Of a stretch of 64,000 bases of DNA, positions 25,754-34,740 are shown in pieces. Below the pieces are notes generated by a model that was not told where the DNA came from, did no database searches, and was given only the letters and a program-made list of their open reading frames with translations. The DNA lies in the NCBI GenBank assembly GCA_910579295.1, contig CAJTTC010000001.1, positions 62,001-126,000 on the forward strand, written 5' to 3'. Every line of letters begins with the position of its first letter. Position 1 is the stretch's first letter. This DNA comes from an uncultured Christensenella sp. GTDB taxonomy: Bacteria; Bacillota; Clostridia; Christensenellales; Borkfalkiaceae. Both the position numbers and the translations under genes were made by a program.

Positions 25754-26551
25754 TTATTTGCTGACGCTTTTTTCAATCAGCGCGATTATTCCGTACATAC
25801 CGCCGGCAAGCGCGCAAAGAATGATAGTGGCAGTCATAACCAAGTCTAATTTAAACACCTGCCCGCCGTAGACTATCAGATAGCCGAGACCGGCTTTGGA
25901 TACGATATATTCGCCCATAATCGACCCTATCCACGCAAGTCCCACCGCAACTTTAAGCGTGTTGATAAGCGTGGGAAACGAGGCGGGTATAATCAGCTTT
26001 GCCAGAATAGTTCTCTTGTTTGCGCCCATAGCCTGCATAAGCGTAAGCATAGTTTTATCGACGGAGATGAAGCCCGCCAGCGTGTTCATAATACACACGA
26101 TAACGGCTACGAGCACCGTCATAAAAACTATAGCCGAATATCCCGTGCCTATCCAGATTATTATAAGCGGACCGAGCGCTATTTTAGGCAGAGCGTTTAA
26201 AACGACTATATACGGTTCAAAAACCTTGCGCACGCTGTCGCTCAGGTACAGCGCAACGGCAATCGCATAGCCCAACACTACGGCAATAACAAAGCCTATC
26301 ATAGTTTCGGCAAGCGTTATGCCTATGTGGTAGAACAGACTGCCGTTGGAGTACAAATCGCCTATCGTGCGCAGTATGCGCGAGGGAGAGCTGGTTATAA
26401 AGGGGTCTATTATGTTAAACTGTGCAAATAGCTCCCATATAGTCAGCAGTACGGCAAGAATGCCCACCCGCGCGCAGTTGATAAGTATACTTTTATTCCG
26501 TCGCTTTTTTAAATAAAGGACGTGTTCCTTCGAATAGTTGGCGTTTTTCAT
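25754..26551 (-). CDS. ABC transporter permease (NitT/TauT/SsuC type)
   Basis: A 265-residue integral membrane protein with six membrane helices and the BPD_transp_1 EAA-like loop (LMQAMGANKRTILAKLIIPASFPTLIN, about 166-192, shown here only as a region). It ends in WIGSIMGEYIVSKAGLGYLI, typical of SsuC/TauC permeases. It is the third gene of a minus-strand operon: binding protein, ATPase, then permease, 29 bp after the ATPase gene. The substrate is unknown. Members take up aliphatic sulfonates, taurine, nitrate or thiamine precursors. Confidence 0.85.
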   Translation of the reverse strand: MKNANYSKEHVLYLKKRRNKSILINCARVGILAVLLTIWELFAQFNIIDPFITSSPSRILRTIGDLYSNGSLFYHIGITLAETMIGFVIAVVLGYAIAVALYLSDSVRKVFEPYIVVLNALPKIALGPLIIIWIGTGYSAIVFMTVLVAVIVCIMNTLAGFISVDKTMLTLMQAMGANKRTILAKLIIPASFPTLINTLKVAVGLAWIGSIMGEYIVSKAGLGYLIVYGGQVFKLDLVMTATIILCALAGGMYGIIALIEKSVSK

Positions 26552-26580
26552 AAGTGAAAATCTCCGTTGTGATATGCGGG

Positions 26581-27309
26581 CTACAAGCCGAGCTCGGAGC
26601 GCAATATTTCAAACGTTTCGGCAAATTTCGAACATTCGCGCCTGCCCTTCGGACTGTTGCCGCCAAAGTCTATAATGTGTTCGGCTACTACGGTTGCGGG
26701 GCGCGCGGAGAGCACTATAACCTTATCCGACAGCGCAATCGCCTCCGACATATCGTGCGTGACGAGTACAGCCGTCTTTTGCTCGCTCTTAATAATGCCC
26801 TGAACGTCGTCGCATACTTTAAGCCGCGTCTGATAGTCGAGTGCGGAGAACGGTTCGTCTAAAAGCAGAATATCGGGTTGCGCGGCAAGCGTGCGAATGA
26901 GCGCGACTCTCTGCCGCATACCTCCCGAAAGCTCGTGGGGCTTTTTCTTCAAAAAGTCTTTCAGCCCGTACTTTTCCGCAAGGCGCAGAGCGTTTTCCCG
27001 CATTTCGGGAGTGTTGCGCTTCTTGACCTCCAACGGCAGAAAAATATTCGCTTCTACCGTGCGCCACGGGAAGAGCGCGTCGCGTTGCAGCATATAGCCG
27101 AACTCCGCGTTTTCCCGCACTATTTCGCCGTACGAGGGGGACAGCAAGCCTGCCGTCAGCGACAGAATTGTCGTCTTGCCGCAACCCGACGGACCTATAA
27201 CCGATACGAACTGTCCGCGCTCTACACCGAACGACATATGCTCTATGGCGTTTGTTTCGCCGCTCTTCGTATGGTAAGTGTAGCCTACGTCGTTAAAGGA
27301 AAGTATCAT
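26581..27309 (-). CDS. ABC transporter ATP-binding protein (SsuB/TauB type)
   Basis: A 242-residue ATPase with Walker A GPSGCGKTT (about 39-47), Q-loop YMLQRDALFPWRTV, signature LSGGMRQRVALIRTLA and Walker B ILLLDEPFSALD, then the switch His in LVTHDMSEA. ALF PWRTV after the Q-loop is typical for the nitrate/taurine/sulfonate subgroup. Its start overlaps the stop of the binding-protein gene (ATGA), so the two are coupled. Confidence 0.93.
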   Translation of the reverse strand: MILSFNDVGYTYHTKSGETNAIEHMSFGVERGQFVSVIGPSGCGKTTILSLTAGLLSPSYGEIVRENAEFGYMLQRDALFPWRTVEANIFLPLEVKKRNTPEMRENALRLAEKYGLKDFLKKKPHELSGGMRQRVALIRTLAAQPDILLLDEPFSALDYQTRLKVCDDVQGIIKSEQKTAVLVTHDMSEAIALSDKVIVLSARPATVVAEHIIDFGGNSPKGRRECSKFAETFEILRSELGL

Positions 27310-28301
27310 TTGTAAATTTCTTGATAAACGCTGTGCGCCCTTTCGGTGAGTACGATATCGGTGAACGCTACGCGCTTTTCAAGCTCGCCCGCATTCTGTA
27401 TTATGTCCTGCAAGCGGTTGAACGAGCTCTCTTTCATTGCCATATCCTTGACCCACGTATCAATCGCCTTATAGTTTTTCAGCGAGGTCGCAACGCTCTC
27501 CTTGCTTGTGGCGTCGAAGTATTTGGCAATCAGCGCGGCAACGTCGTTCACGTCGTTTTCGTAGATATACTTTGTTGCCTTTGTTATCGAGCGGAGCAAC
27601 GCGTCGACCTTTGCGCTCTCATTATCTATAAAGCTTGTTTTAGCCATAAAGCAGGTGTAGGGGACTTCGCCGCCCGCAGGTCCTACGGGTGCTACTATAT
27701 AGCCCTTGCCCGCATTCTGATATTCGGACGCCGACGGCTCGAACATAGTGACGTAATCGCCCACGCCGCCCTCGAAAGCCGCCGTCATAGAGTCGAACTG
27801 TACGTTGGTTATAAAGTTGGCGTTAACGTTCTGCTCTTTGCAGATGTATTGAAACGTCATAAGGGGCACGCCGCCCTTTCTGCCCGCAAGCACGTCTTTC
27901 CCTTCGAGGTTGCTCCACTTGAAATCGGGCTCGGCTTTTCTGCCCACGAGGAAGCTGCCGTCGCAGTTCGTCATCTGCCCGAAGACCATGGGCGCGTCGG
28001 TACTGCCGCCGAGATGGGTATAGATAACCGCCTCGGGACCGCAGAAGCCCACGTCCGCCGAGCCCGAAAGCACCGCCGCCATAGTCTTATCTGCGCCGCC
28101 GCCGTTTGTCAGCTCGATTTCATAGCCCTCGTCGGCAAAGTAACCGAGCGCGTCGGCTAAGTACAGGGGCGCGTAGAATACCGAGTGGGTAACTTCGTTA
28201 ATTCTGATAACTTTGTCGTCCTTTTTACAGGAAGCGAGTGCGAACGGCAGACCTATCGCCATTACCGCCGCACAGAGTAAACTGATAAATTTCTTTTTCA
28301 T
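27306..28301 (-). CDS. ABC transporter substrate-binding lipoprotein (NMT1/SsuA type)
   Basis: A 331-residue secreted protein with an N-terminal signal and lipobox LASC (Cys24), tethering it outside the membrane. The NMT1/THI5-like fold is visible: EVTHSVFYAPLYLADALGYF near 34-53, then GGGADKTMAAVLSGSADVGFCGPEA, which binds small anions or pyrimidines in this family. No TPP riboswitch or other leader is seen upstream, so the ligand stays open. It is the first gene of the three-gene importer operon. Confidence 0.88.
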   Translation of the reverse strand: MKKKFISLLCAAVMAIGLPFALASCKKDDKVIRINEVTHSVFYAPLYLADALGYFADEGYEIELTNGGGADKTMAAVLSGSADVGFCGPEAVIYTHLGGSTDAPMVFGQMTNCDGSFLVGRKAEPDFKWSNLEGKDVLAGRKGGVPLMTFQYICKEQNVNANFITNVQFDSMTAAFEGGVGDYVTMFEPSASEYQNAGKGYIVAPVGPAGGEVPYTCFMAKTSFIDNESAKVDALLRSITKATKYIYENDVNDVAALIAKYFDATSKESVATSLKNYKAIDTWVKDMAMKESSFNRLQDIIQNAGELEKRVAFTDIVLTERAHSVYQEIYK

Positions 28302-28352
28302 TATTTGTCCTCAAAAAATTTGATAATACATTCTATGCCGCCGTGCTTACGA

Positions 28353-28382
28353 TTGACAATTGTAACTGTTTTGTTTTATAAT
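28353..28382 (+). promoter_or_regulatory. Sigma-A promoter of valS
   Basis: TTGACA (28353-28358), 18-nt spacer, TATAAT (28377-28382), giving a leader of about 30 nt. That is too short for a T-box, which valS genes of Bacillota often have. Confidence 0.75.
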
Positions 28383-28421
28383 GATATAGTATATATAGCA
28401 AAGAGAGACAGGTGAATTTTT

Positions 28422-31040
28422 ATGGAAAAAACTTACAATCCAAAGGAATTTGAGGACAGGCTTTACAGGGATTGGGAAGAGCACGGCTATTTCAGAGCCG
28501 AGCGCGACGACGACAAAGTACCCTTTACGGTTATGATGCCGCCCCCCAACGTGACGGGGCAGCTGCATATGGGGCACGCCGTCGACGAAACAATGCAGGA
28601 CACTATTATACGTTTTAAGCGTATGCAGGGCTATTGCGCCCTCTGGCTGCCCGGTACGGACCACTCCGCAATCGCAACCGAAGTCAAGGTGGTGGAATCT
28701 CTTGCTAAGCAGGGAATAAAAAAGGAAGATTTATCCCGTGAGGAGTTTCTCGGTTATTGCTGGGATTGGAAGAACAAGTACGGCGAAAGAATAATCACTC
28801 AGCTTAAAAAACTCGGCTCTTCCTGCGATTGGTCGCGCCTTGCCTTTACTATGGACGAAAAGTGCTCGAAGGCGGTCAGGGAGGTCTTTGTCAACCTCTA
28901 CGACAAGGGGCTGATTTACCGCGGTTCGCGCATAATAAATTGGTGCCCGTGCTGTAAGACGGCAATCTCCGACGCGGAAGTTGAGTACGTCGAGGAAAAT
29001 TCTTCGCTCTGGCACATAAAATATTTTATAGAGGGCTCGGATACGGAGGGGCTCGTCGTCGCGACGACCCGTCCCGAAACGATGTTCGGCGATACCGCCG
29101 TTGCCGTAAATCCCAACGACGGGCGCTATAAAAAGTATATCGGCAAAAACGTCGTTCTGCCCATTATCAACAAGCCCATACCCGTAGTCGGCGACGAACA
29201 CGCCGATATGACTTTCGGCACTGGTTGCGTTAAAATTACTCCCGCCCACGACCCCAACGACTTCGAGGTGGGATTGCGCCACAATCTGGAAAGCGTATGC
29301 GTTATGAACGGCGACGGTACTATGAACGCGCTTGCGGGCAAGTACGAGGGTATGGACAGGTACGACTGCCGCAAGGCGGTTGTCGGGGAGTTGAAAGCTC
29401 TCGGCAATCTTGTCGAAATCAAGCCGCACACGCACAACGTCGGGCATTGCTATCGCTGTCACACCTCGGTAGAGCCGCGCGTTTCAAAGCAGTGGTTCGT
29501 AAAGATGCAACCGCTCGCACGCCCCGCAATCAACGCCGTAAACGACAAAAAGACTACGTTCGTTCCCGAAAGGTTTGCAAAGACTTACTACAATTGGATG
29601 GAAAACGTCAAGGATTGGTGTATTTCCCGTCAGCTTTGGTGGGGACACCGCATACCCGTATGGTACTGCAAGGACTGCGGCGCGGAGATTTGTCAGAAAT
29701 CCGACCCCGTAGTTTGCCCCGAGTGCGGCGGTAAAAATATCGTGCAGGACGAGGACGTTCTGGATACCTGGTTCTCCTCGGCGCTGTGGCCGTTCTCCAC
29801 GCTCGGCTTTCCCGACGATACCTCCGATCTGGAATATTTCTATCCCACCGACGTGCTTGTTACAGGCTATGACATAATATTCTTCTGGGTTGCCAGAATG
29901 ATTTTTTCGGGGTTGGAGCATATGCGCAAAGTGCCCTTCCGCGACGTCCTCATTCACGGGCTTGTCCGCGACGAGCAGGGCAGAAAGATGTCGAAGTCTC
30001 TCGGCAACGGCGTCGACCCGTTGGTTGTAATCGATAAGTACGGCGCGGACAGCCTGAGGTTTTCGCTTCTTCAAGGCGTTGCCCCCGGTAACGATATGCG
30101 CTATTCCGACGCAAAGGTAGAGGCGTGCCGTAACTTTATGAACAAAATCTGGAACGCCAGCCGCTACGTCATTATGAACTGCGACGGGCGCAACGTAAAG
30201 CCCGTTACGGAAGTCAAACTGACGCCCGCCGACAAGTGGATAATATCCCGCTTACAGGCGACTATACGCGACGTAACTCTGTCGCTGAACAAGTTCGAGT
30301 TGGGCATTGCCTGTCAGATATTATACGACTTTATGTGGTCGGATTTCTGCGATTGGTATATAGAGCTGACAAAGGCGGCTCTTCACTCCGACGACGCGGA
30401 TAAAAAGGACAACGCCGTGTCGGTATTGATTTTCGTATTGGAGAACACGTTGAAGCTGATGCACCCGTTCGTGCCCTTCATAACCGACGAAATTTACCGT
30501 TCGTTGCCGCATACTAAGGGGTCAATTATGGTTGCCGACTATCCCCGCTACAACTCCAAGCTTGCCTATAAAAAGGAAGCGGCGGCTTTCGGCGGCGTAA
30601 TGGAAATTATAAAGGCTATAAGGGAAGTAAAGGTCGAAACGGGTTGCGCGCCCTCCAAAAAGGTCAACGTTTATTTAGTTACCGACGCGAAGAGGTTGGT
30701 TTCAGCCAACGCCGACTGCATTGCAAAGCTCGCGGGTTGCGAAACGGTTAAGACGGTTGCGTCCAAAGAGGAAGCGGGGGAAAAGTGCGTCGCTAAGGTG
30801 ACGGGCGCAGGTACGCTCTATATCCCTTTGGGCGAGCTTGTCGACGCGGATAAGGAACGCGAGAGGCTCAACGGCGAGCTCGATAAGGTAATGCAGGAAA
30901 TAAGGCGAGCCGACAGCAAGCTCAACAATCAGGGCTTTATTGCAAAAGCGCCCAAAAAGCTTGTGGAAGCCGAGCGCGAAAAATTGGAAAAATTCAGGGA
31001 AATGCGTGAAAAAATTCTCGACCAACTGAATAATCTGTAA
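28422..31040 (+). CDS. valS: Valyl-tRNA synthetase
   Basis: An 872-residue class Ia synthetase of normal bacterial length. Signatures: PPPNVTGQLHMGHA (HIGH motif, about 45-58), the editing domain with TTRPETMFGDTAVAV, a Cys-rich zinc region (CKDCGAEIC...CPEC) near 425-445, KMSKSLGNG (KMSKS motif, about 525), a helical anticodon domain and the C-terminal coiled coil (DKERERLNGELDKVMQEI). It charges tRNA-Val and hydrolyses Thr-tRNA-Val. The start ATG 28422 follows CAGGTG. Confidence 0.97.
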   Translation: MEKTYNPKEFEDRLYRDWEEHGYFRAERDDDKVPFTVMMPPPNVTGQLHMGHAVDETMQDTIIRFKRMQGYCALWLPGTDHSAIATEVKVVESLAKQGIKKEDLSREEFLGYCWDWKNKYGERIITQLKKLGSSCDWSRLAFTMDEKCSKAVREVFVNLYDKGLIYRGSRIINWCPCCKTAISDAEVEYVEENSSLWHIKYFIEGSDTEGLVVATTRPETMFGDTAVAVNPNDGRYKKYIGKNVVLPIINKPIPVVGDEHADMTFGTGCVKITPAHDPNDFEVGLRHNLESVCVMNGDGTMNALAGKYEGMDRYDCRKAVVGELKALGNLVEIKPHTHNVGHCYRCHTSVEPRVSKQWFVKMQPLARPAINAVNDKKTTFVPERFAKTYYNWMENVKDWCISRQLWWGHRIPVWYCKDCGAEICQKSDPVVCPECGGKNIVQDEDVLDTWFSSALWPFSTLGFPDDTSDLEYFYPTDVLVTGYDIIFFWVARMIFSGLEHMRKVPFRDVLIHGLVRDEQGRKMSKSLGNGVDPLVVIDKYGADSLRFSLLQGVAPGNDMRYSDAKVEACRNFMNKIWNASRYVIMNCDGRNVKPVTEVKLTPADKWIISRLQATIRDVTLSLNKFELGIACQILYDFMWSDFCDWYIELTKAALHSDDADKKDNAVSVLIFVLENTLKLMHPFVPFITDEIYRSLPHTKGSIMVADYPRYNSKLAYKKEAAAFGGVMEIIKAIREVKVETGCAPSKKVNVYLVTDAKRLVSANADCIAKLAGCETVKTVASKEEAGEKCVAKVTGAGTLYIPLGELVDADKERERLNGELDKVMQEIRRADSKLNNQGFIAKAPKKLVEAEREKLEKFREMREKILDQLNNL

Positions 31041-31103
31041 TCGGAAGCGGCGAATGACGAAAGCTTCGTTATTGACGGCGTGATTGATAATTGAGGAATA
31101 ATT

Positions 31104-32393
31104 ATGGCGAATAAGAGGAGTGGCAGTACGCGTTCAAGGGCGCAAAGAGAAGCGGTTAAGTACGCAAAATCGCACAAAAAGGGCGTTGCGATTTTTGTGT
31201 GTACGGTAATAGTAATTTTGCTTGCGGCGGCGCTCGTAATATATTTCTGTTTTCCCGATCTGTGGAAGAGAGCTATGGACGAATACGCCGAATACACTAA
31301 GCTGTATTATGGCGACAGCAGTGACGACGACCCCGCGGGAACGGACGGCAAGAAGTCCGACCCCGTGCCCTCGGGCGAGCTCGCAAGCATAACGACGGCG
31401 GATTTTTCCATTCATTTTTTGGAGCTTGGCAATAAGTATGCGGGCGACTGCACTCTTATAAAATGCGGGGATACGGAAGTGCTCATAGACACGGGCTCGC
31501 GCACAAACAGCGCGGCGACTATAAGCGCGTACATAGATCAATACGTGACGGGTACGCTCGATTACGTAATTGCAACTCACGCTCATCAGGACCATATAGC
31601 CGGTTTTGTCGGCAAGGGTTCGGGCAACAATAAAGACGGCGTTCTGTATCAATACGATATCGGCACTATAATTCAGTTTTCGGAGCATAACTCGACAAGC
31701 GGCATTTATAATTCGTACGTAAGCGCGGTCGATTATGCCGAGAGCAAAGGCGCAAACGTTTACACCGCGCTGGAATGCTGGAACGGCGGCGACGCTACCG
31801 ATGGCGCAAGGAAATCGTTTGATATAAGCTCCTCGCAGGACGGTTCGCTCACTCTCAACGTTCTATATAATTATTATTATGAACACGAAACGGCGGACGA
31901 AAACGACTATTCCGTGTGCGTTCTGCTCACGCATACAGCCGCAGACAACACACAATCGCACTATCTGTTCACGGGCGATTTGGAGGGCAAAGGCGAAGAG
32001 TATCTCGTGCAATACAACAATTTGCCCAAGGTAGAGCTGTTCAAGGGCGGGCATCACGGCAGTAAAACGAGCTCCACCGATAAGCTGTTGAAGATAATAC
32101 AGCCAAAAAACGTAGCCGTTTGCTGTTGCGCGGGCTCGACCGAGTACACGACCAATCACGACAACACGTTCCCGACGCAGGCGTTTATCGACAGAATTTC
32201 GCAATATACAGAAAACGTTTACGTAACCTCGCTCTGTATTGATTACAAGGCGGGTACGTTCAGTTCAATGAACGGCAACATCGTGTTCTATATGGACGGC
32301 GGAAAGCTCAATCTCTGGTGCTCCAACGGTAACACTCGCCTTAAAGATACGCAGTGGTTTAAGGATAACCGCACGGGTTGGACGGTCGGATAA
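31104..32393 (+). CDS. Membrane-anchored metallo-beta-lactamase-fold hydrolase (ComEC C-domain-like)
   Basis: A 429-residue protein with a basic N-terminus, one membrane helix (about 31-52) and an extracytoplasmic catalytic domain. Zinc ligands sit in THAHQDHIAG (about 156-165), FTGDLEGKGE and FKGGHHGSKTSS. This last motif is typical of the ComEC/Rec2 C-terminal domain, which degrades the non-transported DNA strand. Here there is no ComEC channel, so it is a free-standing relative, perhaps a surface nuclease or phosphodiesterase. Its 3' end is repeated downstream. Confidence 0.82.
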   Translation: MANKRSGSTRSRAQREAVKYAKSHKKGVAIFVCTVIVILLAAALVIYFCFPDLWKRAMDEYAEYTKLYYGDSSDDDPAGTDGKKSDPVPSGELASITTADFSIHFLELGNKYAGDCTLIKCGDTEVLIDTGSRTNSAATISAYIDQYVTGTLDYVIATHAHQDHIAGFVGKGSGNNKDGVLYQYDIGTIIQFSEHNSTSGIYNSYVSAVDYAESKGANVYTALECWNGGDATDGARKSFDISSSQDGSLTLNVLYNYYYEHETADENDYSVCVLLTHTAADNTQSHYLFTGDLEGKGEEYLVQYNNLPKVELFKGGHHGSKTSSTDKLLKIIQPKNVAVCCCAGSTEYTTNHDNTFPTQAFIDRISQYTENVYVTSLCIDYKAGTFSSMNGNIVFYMDGGKLNLWCSNGNTRLKDTQWFKDNRTGWTVG

Positions 32394-32446
32394 TAACGGT
32401 TTGAATTTATAAACGGTCGGATAAATTATGGACGGTCGGATAAATT
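32381..32446 (+). repeat. Triplicated 3' end of the preceding gene
   Basis: ACGGTCGGATAA, which holds the last codons and stop of the hydrolase gene, recurs at about 32413-32424 and 32432-32443, the later two extended by ATT. Only the first is coding. Confidence 0.6.
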
Positions 32447-32497
32447 TAGAAATGATTGGTTAAATTCAAAAAACGGACAAAAAATTCAATAATTGCA

Positions 32498-32535
32498 AAC
32501 TTACAGCCGCCCGCGTCCGCGGGCGGCTGTAAGTT
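32498..32535. terminator. Long hairpin, probably a bidirectional terminator
   Basis: AACTTACAGCCGCCCGCG (32498-32515) and CGCGGGCGGCTGTAAGTT (32518-32535) form a perfect 18-bp stem with almost no loop, between convergent genes. Confidence 0.7.
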
Positions 32536-32600
32536 GTATAAAGGGTATTGGGCGTTTTTTATGAGGAAGCCGATTTAGTCGGTACTTGCGTTTATTAAAA

Positions 32601-32631
32601 ATAGCTTGCGCGAAAAGTTCGCGCAAGCTAT
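32601..32631 (-). terminator. Terminator of the phosphoglucomutase gene
   Basis: ATAGCTTGCGCGAA and TTCGCGCAAGCTAT pair over 14 bp with a 3-nt loop. On the minus strand it is followed by TTTTTAAT. Confidence 0.8.
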
Positions 32632-32646
32632 TGATTTTAAATTAAA

Positions 32647-34599
32647 TTAATCTTCTTTTTTTGCAGGCTTCTTAGCGGCGGGCTTAGCCGTTTTGTCAGC
32701 GGCTGGTTTTTTTTCGCCGTCAGCTTTTGCCGTCTTAGCTGTCGCAGGCTTTTTTGCGGCTGGTTTTTTTTCGCCGTCAGCTTTTGCCGTCTTAGCTGTC
32801 GCAGACTTTTTTGCGGCGGGCTTTGCTTCCGCAGGTTGCTCGGGTTTAGCCTCTTCTTTGGGCGGCTCGGGCTTGTTGACTTTATCAAGCAGTTCCTGTA
32901 CGGCGGTTTTCAATTTGGTAAGCGCCGTCTCCGCGTCCTGCTTGTTGTTCGCCTTTACTGAGTAGTAAATTTTAAGCTTGGGTTCGGTGCCCGAGGGACG
33001 AACGCATACAAAGCTTCCGTTCTTCAAATCGTAGTACACGCAGTTGCACTTGGGCGAGCCGATAGCCGATTTTTCGCCCGTGGCAAGGTCGGTCTTTTCG
33101 TCTTTTGAATAATCGCGGAAGGAGGCAACCTCGTAGATATCGAATTTCTCTACGGGCGACGTCTTTAACGCGTCGACAACGGCGTTCATTTCCTTCATCG
33201 CGTTCAGCCCCTTGTACTGAATGGAAACGTTGCAGTCAAGCACATAGCCGTATTTCCTGTAAATTTCGTTGAGGCGGTCGAACACCGTCGTTCCCTTGTA
33301 GGTGTAATAGCAAACCATTTCGGCGCACAGCATAGACGCAACTACGGCGTCCTTGTCGCGCGCGTGAGTGCCGCGAAGATATCCGCAACTCTCCTCGAAG
33401 CCGAACACATAGGTGTGGGAGCGGTCTCTCTCCCAGAGCTTGATTTTTTCGCCGATAAACTTGAAGCCGACGGGAGTTTCAAACAGCTCTACGCCGAAGC
33501 TTGCGCAGATAGCCTTTGCCATACCCGTTGACACGAACGACTTTACGACCGCCGCGTTTGCGGGCAGATTGCCGTCCTCTTTAAGGCGGGTCAGAATGTA
33601 GTCCAGAAGCAGTATGCCGACCTGATTGCCCGAGAGAGCTTCGAACTCACCCTCCGCGTTTTTAACGGCAACACCGAGGCGGTCGCTGTCGGGGTCTGTG
33701 CCGAACACGACGGTTGCTCCTATCTTGTTTGCCAGGTCTATGCCCATAGAAAGCGTTTCTTTAAATTCGGGGTTGGGCACGGCAACGGTCGAGAACTCAG
33801 TATCCTTCTTTGTCTGCTCCTCGACGACCGTCGCTTTTATTCCTATCTTTTTAAGTATGGTAGTTACGGGGATATAGCCCGAACCGTGAACGGGAGTATA
33901 TACGAGTTTAAGGCTCTTGCCGCACTTTTTAACGGCTTTTTTGGAAAGGGTGAGCTTCTGCAACTCCTTGTAATATTTCTTGTCAACCTTGGCGGGAACG
34001 GGGACTATGTACTTTTTAACCTGATCGGTAGTGGGGGAGGGTGAGCCGAGATAATCGGTTATTTTGTCTATGCTGTCAACTACGATTTTGGTGTCCTCGG
34101 GGCTCATCTGCGCGCCGTCCGCGCCGTATACCTTATAGCCGTTGTACTGTTTGGGATTGTGCGAGGCGGTTATCATAATGCCCGCAACCGTGCCTAAACA
34201 GCGAACGGCGAACGAAAGCATAGGAACGGGGTGAACGTCGTCGAACAGGTACGCCTTTATGTCGTTGGCGGCAAGAACGTGCGCGGCGGCTCTTGCAAAT
34301 TCCGCGCTTTTGCGGCGGGTATCGTAGGAAATTACTACGCCCTTTTGCTTGGCTTCCGCGCCGAGGCTCTTAATAAATTCGCTCAGCCCCTCCGTCGCGC
34401 GTGATACGGTGTACACGTTCATCATATTTGTGCCGTAGCCGATTATGCCGCGCATTCCCGCAGTGCCGAATTCAAGCTCAGCGCCGAAAGCGTATTCTAT
34501 CTGTTCGTCGTTGCCCTTTAATGCGGCAAGTTCTTTTCTGCCCTCGTCGTTTAACCTTTTATCGTTCAACCAGCTTTCGTAAGCTTCCTGATAATTCAT
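32647..34599 (-). CDS. Phosphoglucomutase/phosphomannomutase with Lys-Ala-Pro-rich C-terminal tail
   Basis: A 650-residue protein from ATG 34599. Residues 1-575 are a complete alpha-D-phosphohexomutase: GTAGMRGIIGYGTNMMNVYTV near the N-terminus, active Ser in TASHNPKQYNGYKV, metal loop GTDPDSDRLGV, sugar loop GFEESCGYLRG, and phosphate-binding CVRPSGTEPKLKIYY. It interconverts hexose 1- and 6-phosphates for glycan precursors. Beyond residue 575 a disordered tail of about 75 residues (AKPAAKKSATAKTAKADGEKK type) follows. In DNA it contains a 57-bp tandem duplication (32701-32757 and 32758-32814, one mismatch seen). Such tails are not part of the family. Confidence 0.92.
   Translation of the reverse strand: MNYQEAYESWLNDKRLNDEGRKELAALKGNDEQIEYAFGAELEFGTAGMRGIIGYGTNMMNVYTVSRATEGLSEFIKSLGAEAKQKGVVISYDTRRKSAEFARAAAHVLAANDIKAYLFDDVHPVPMLSFAVRCLGTVAGIMITASHNPKQYNGYKVYGADGAQMSPEDTKIVVDSIDKITDYLGSPSPTTDQVKKYIVPVPAKVDKKYYKELQKLTLSKKAVKKCGKSLKLVYTPVHGSGYIPVTTILKKIGIKATVVEEQTKKDTEFSTVAVPNPEFKETLSMGIDLANKIGATVVFGTDPDSDRLGVAVKNAEGEFEALSGNQVGILLLDYILTRLKEDGNLPANAAVVKSFVSTGMAKAICASFGVELFETPVGFKFIGEKIKLWERDRSHTYVFGFEESCGYLRGTHARDKDAVVASMLCAEMVCYYTYKGTTVFDRLNEIYRKYGYVLDCNVSIQYKGLNAMKEMNAVVDALKTSPVEKFDIYEVASFRDYSKDEKTDLATGEKSAIGSPKCNCVYYDLKNGSFVCVRPSGTEPKLKIYYSVKANNKQDAETALTKLKTAVQELLDKVNKPEPPKEEAKPEQPAEAKPAAKKSATAKTAKADGEKKPAAKKPATAKTAKADGEKKPAADKTAKPAAKKPAKKED
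32701..32814 (-). repeat. 57-bp tandem repeat coding the mutase tail
   Basis: Two head-to-tail 57-bp units (19 codons) start with GGCTGG at 32701 and 32758 and differ by one base (G against A in GCAGGC/GCAGAC). Recent slippage or unequal exchange would explain the near identity, and repeat number may vary between strains. Confidence 0.85.
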
Positions 34600-34669
34600 A
34601 ATTTCTCTTGCCCTCTCGTACTTTTTTCTTATTAAATGACTTACGTCCTTATTATTATATAAAAAAATC

Positions 34670-34686
34670 CCCCTTTTGTAAAGGGG
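34670..34686 (-). terminator. Terminator of the minus-strand membrane-protein gene
   Basis: CCCCTTT and AAAGGGG form a 7-bp stem with a TGT-type loop. On the minus strand it is followed by ATTTTTTT. Confidence 0.75.
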
Positions 34687-34740
34687 AGAAAGCAATTTTT
34701 ATTCATATATTGTATAATTTTTTTTGACGGTTAGCCGCAG

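Noticed and set aside
28302-28352. TPP riboswitch for the NMT1-like importer
   Set aside because: The gap is too short and lacks the conserved thi-box sequence.
28383-28421. T-box leader for valS
   Set aside because: Promoter to start codon is only about 40 nt, with no specifier loop or antiterminator.
32498-32631. CRISPR-like repeat pair
   Set aside because: Two hairpins of different sequence between convergent genes; these are terminators.
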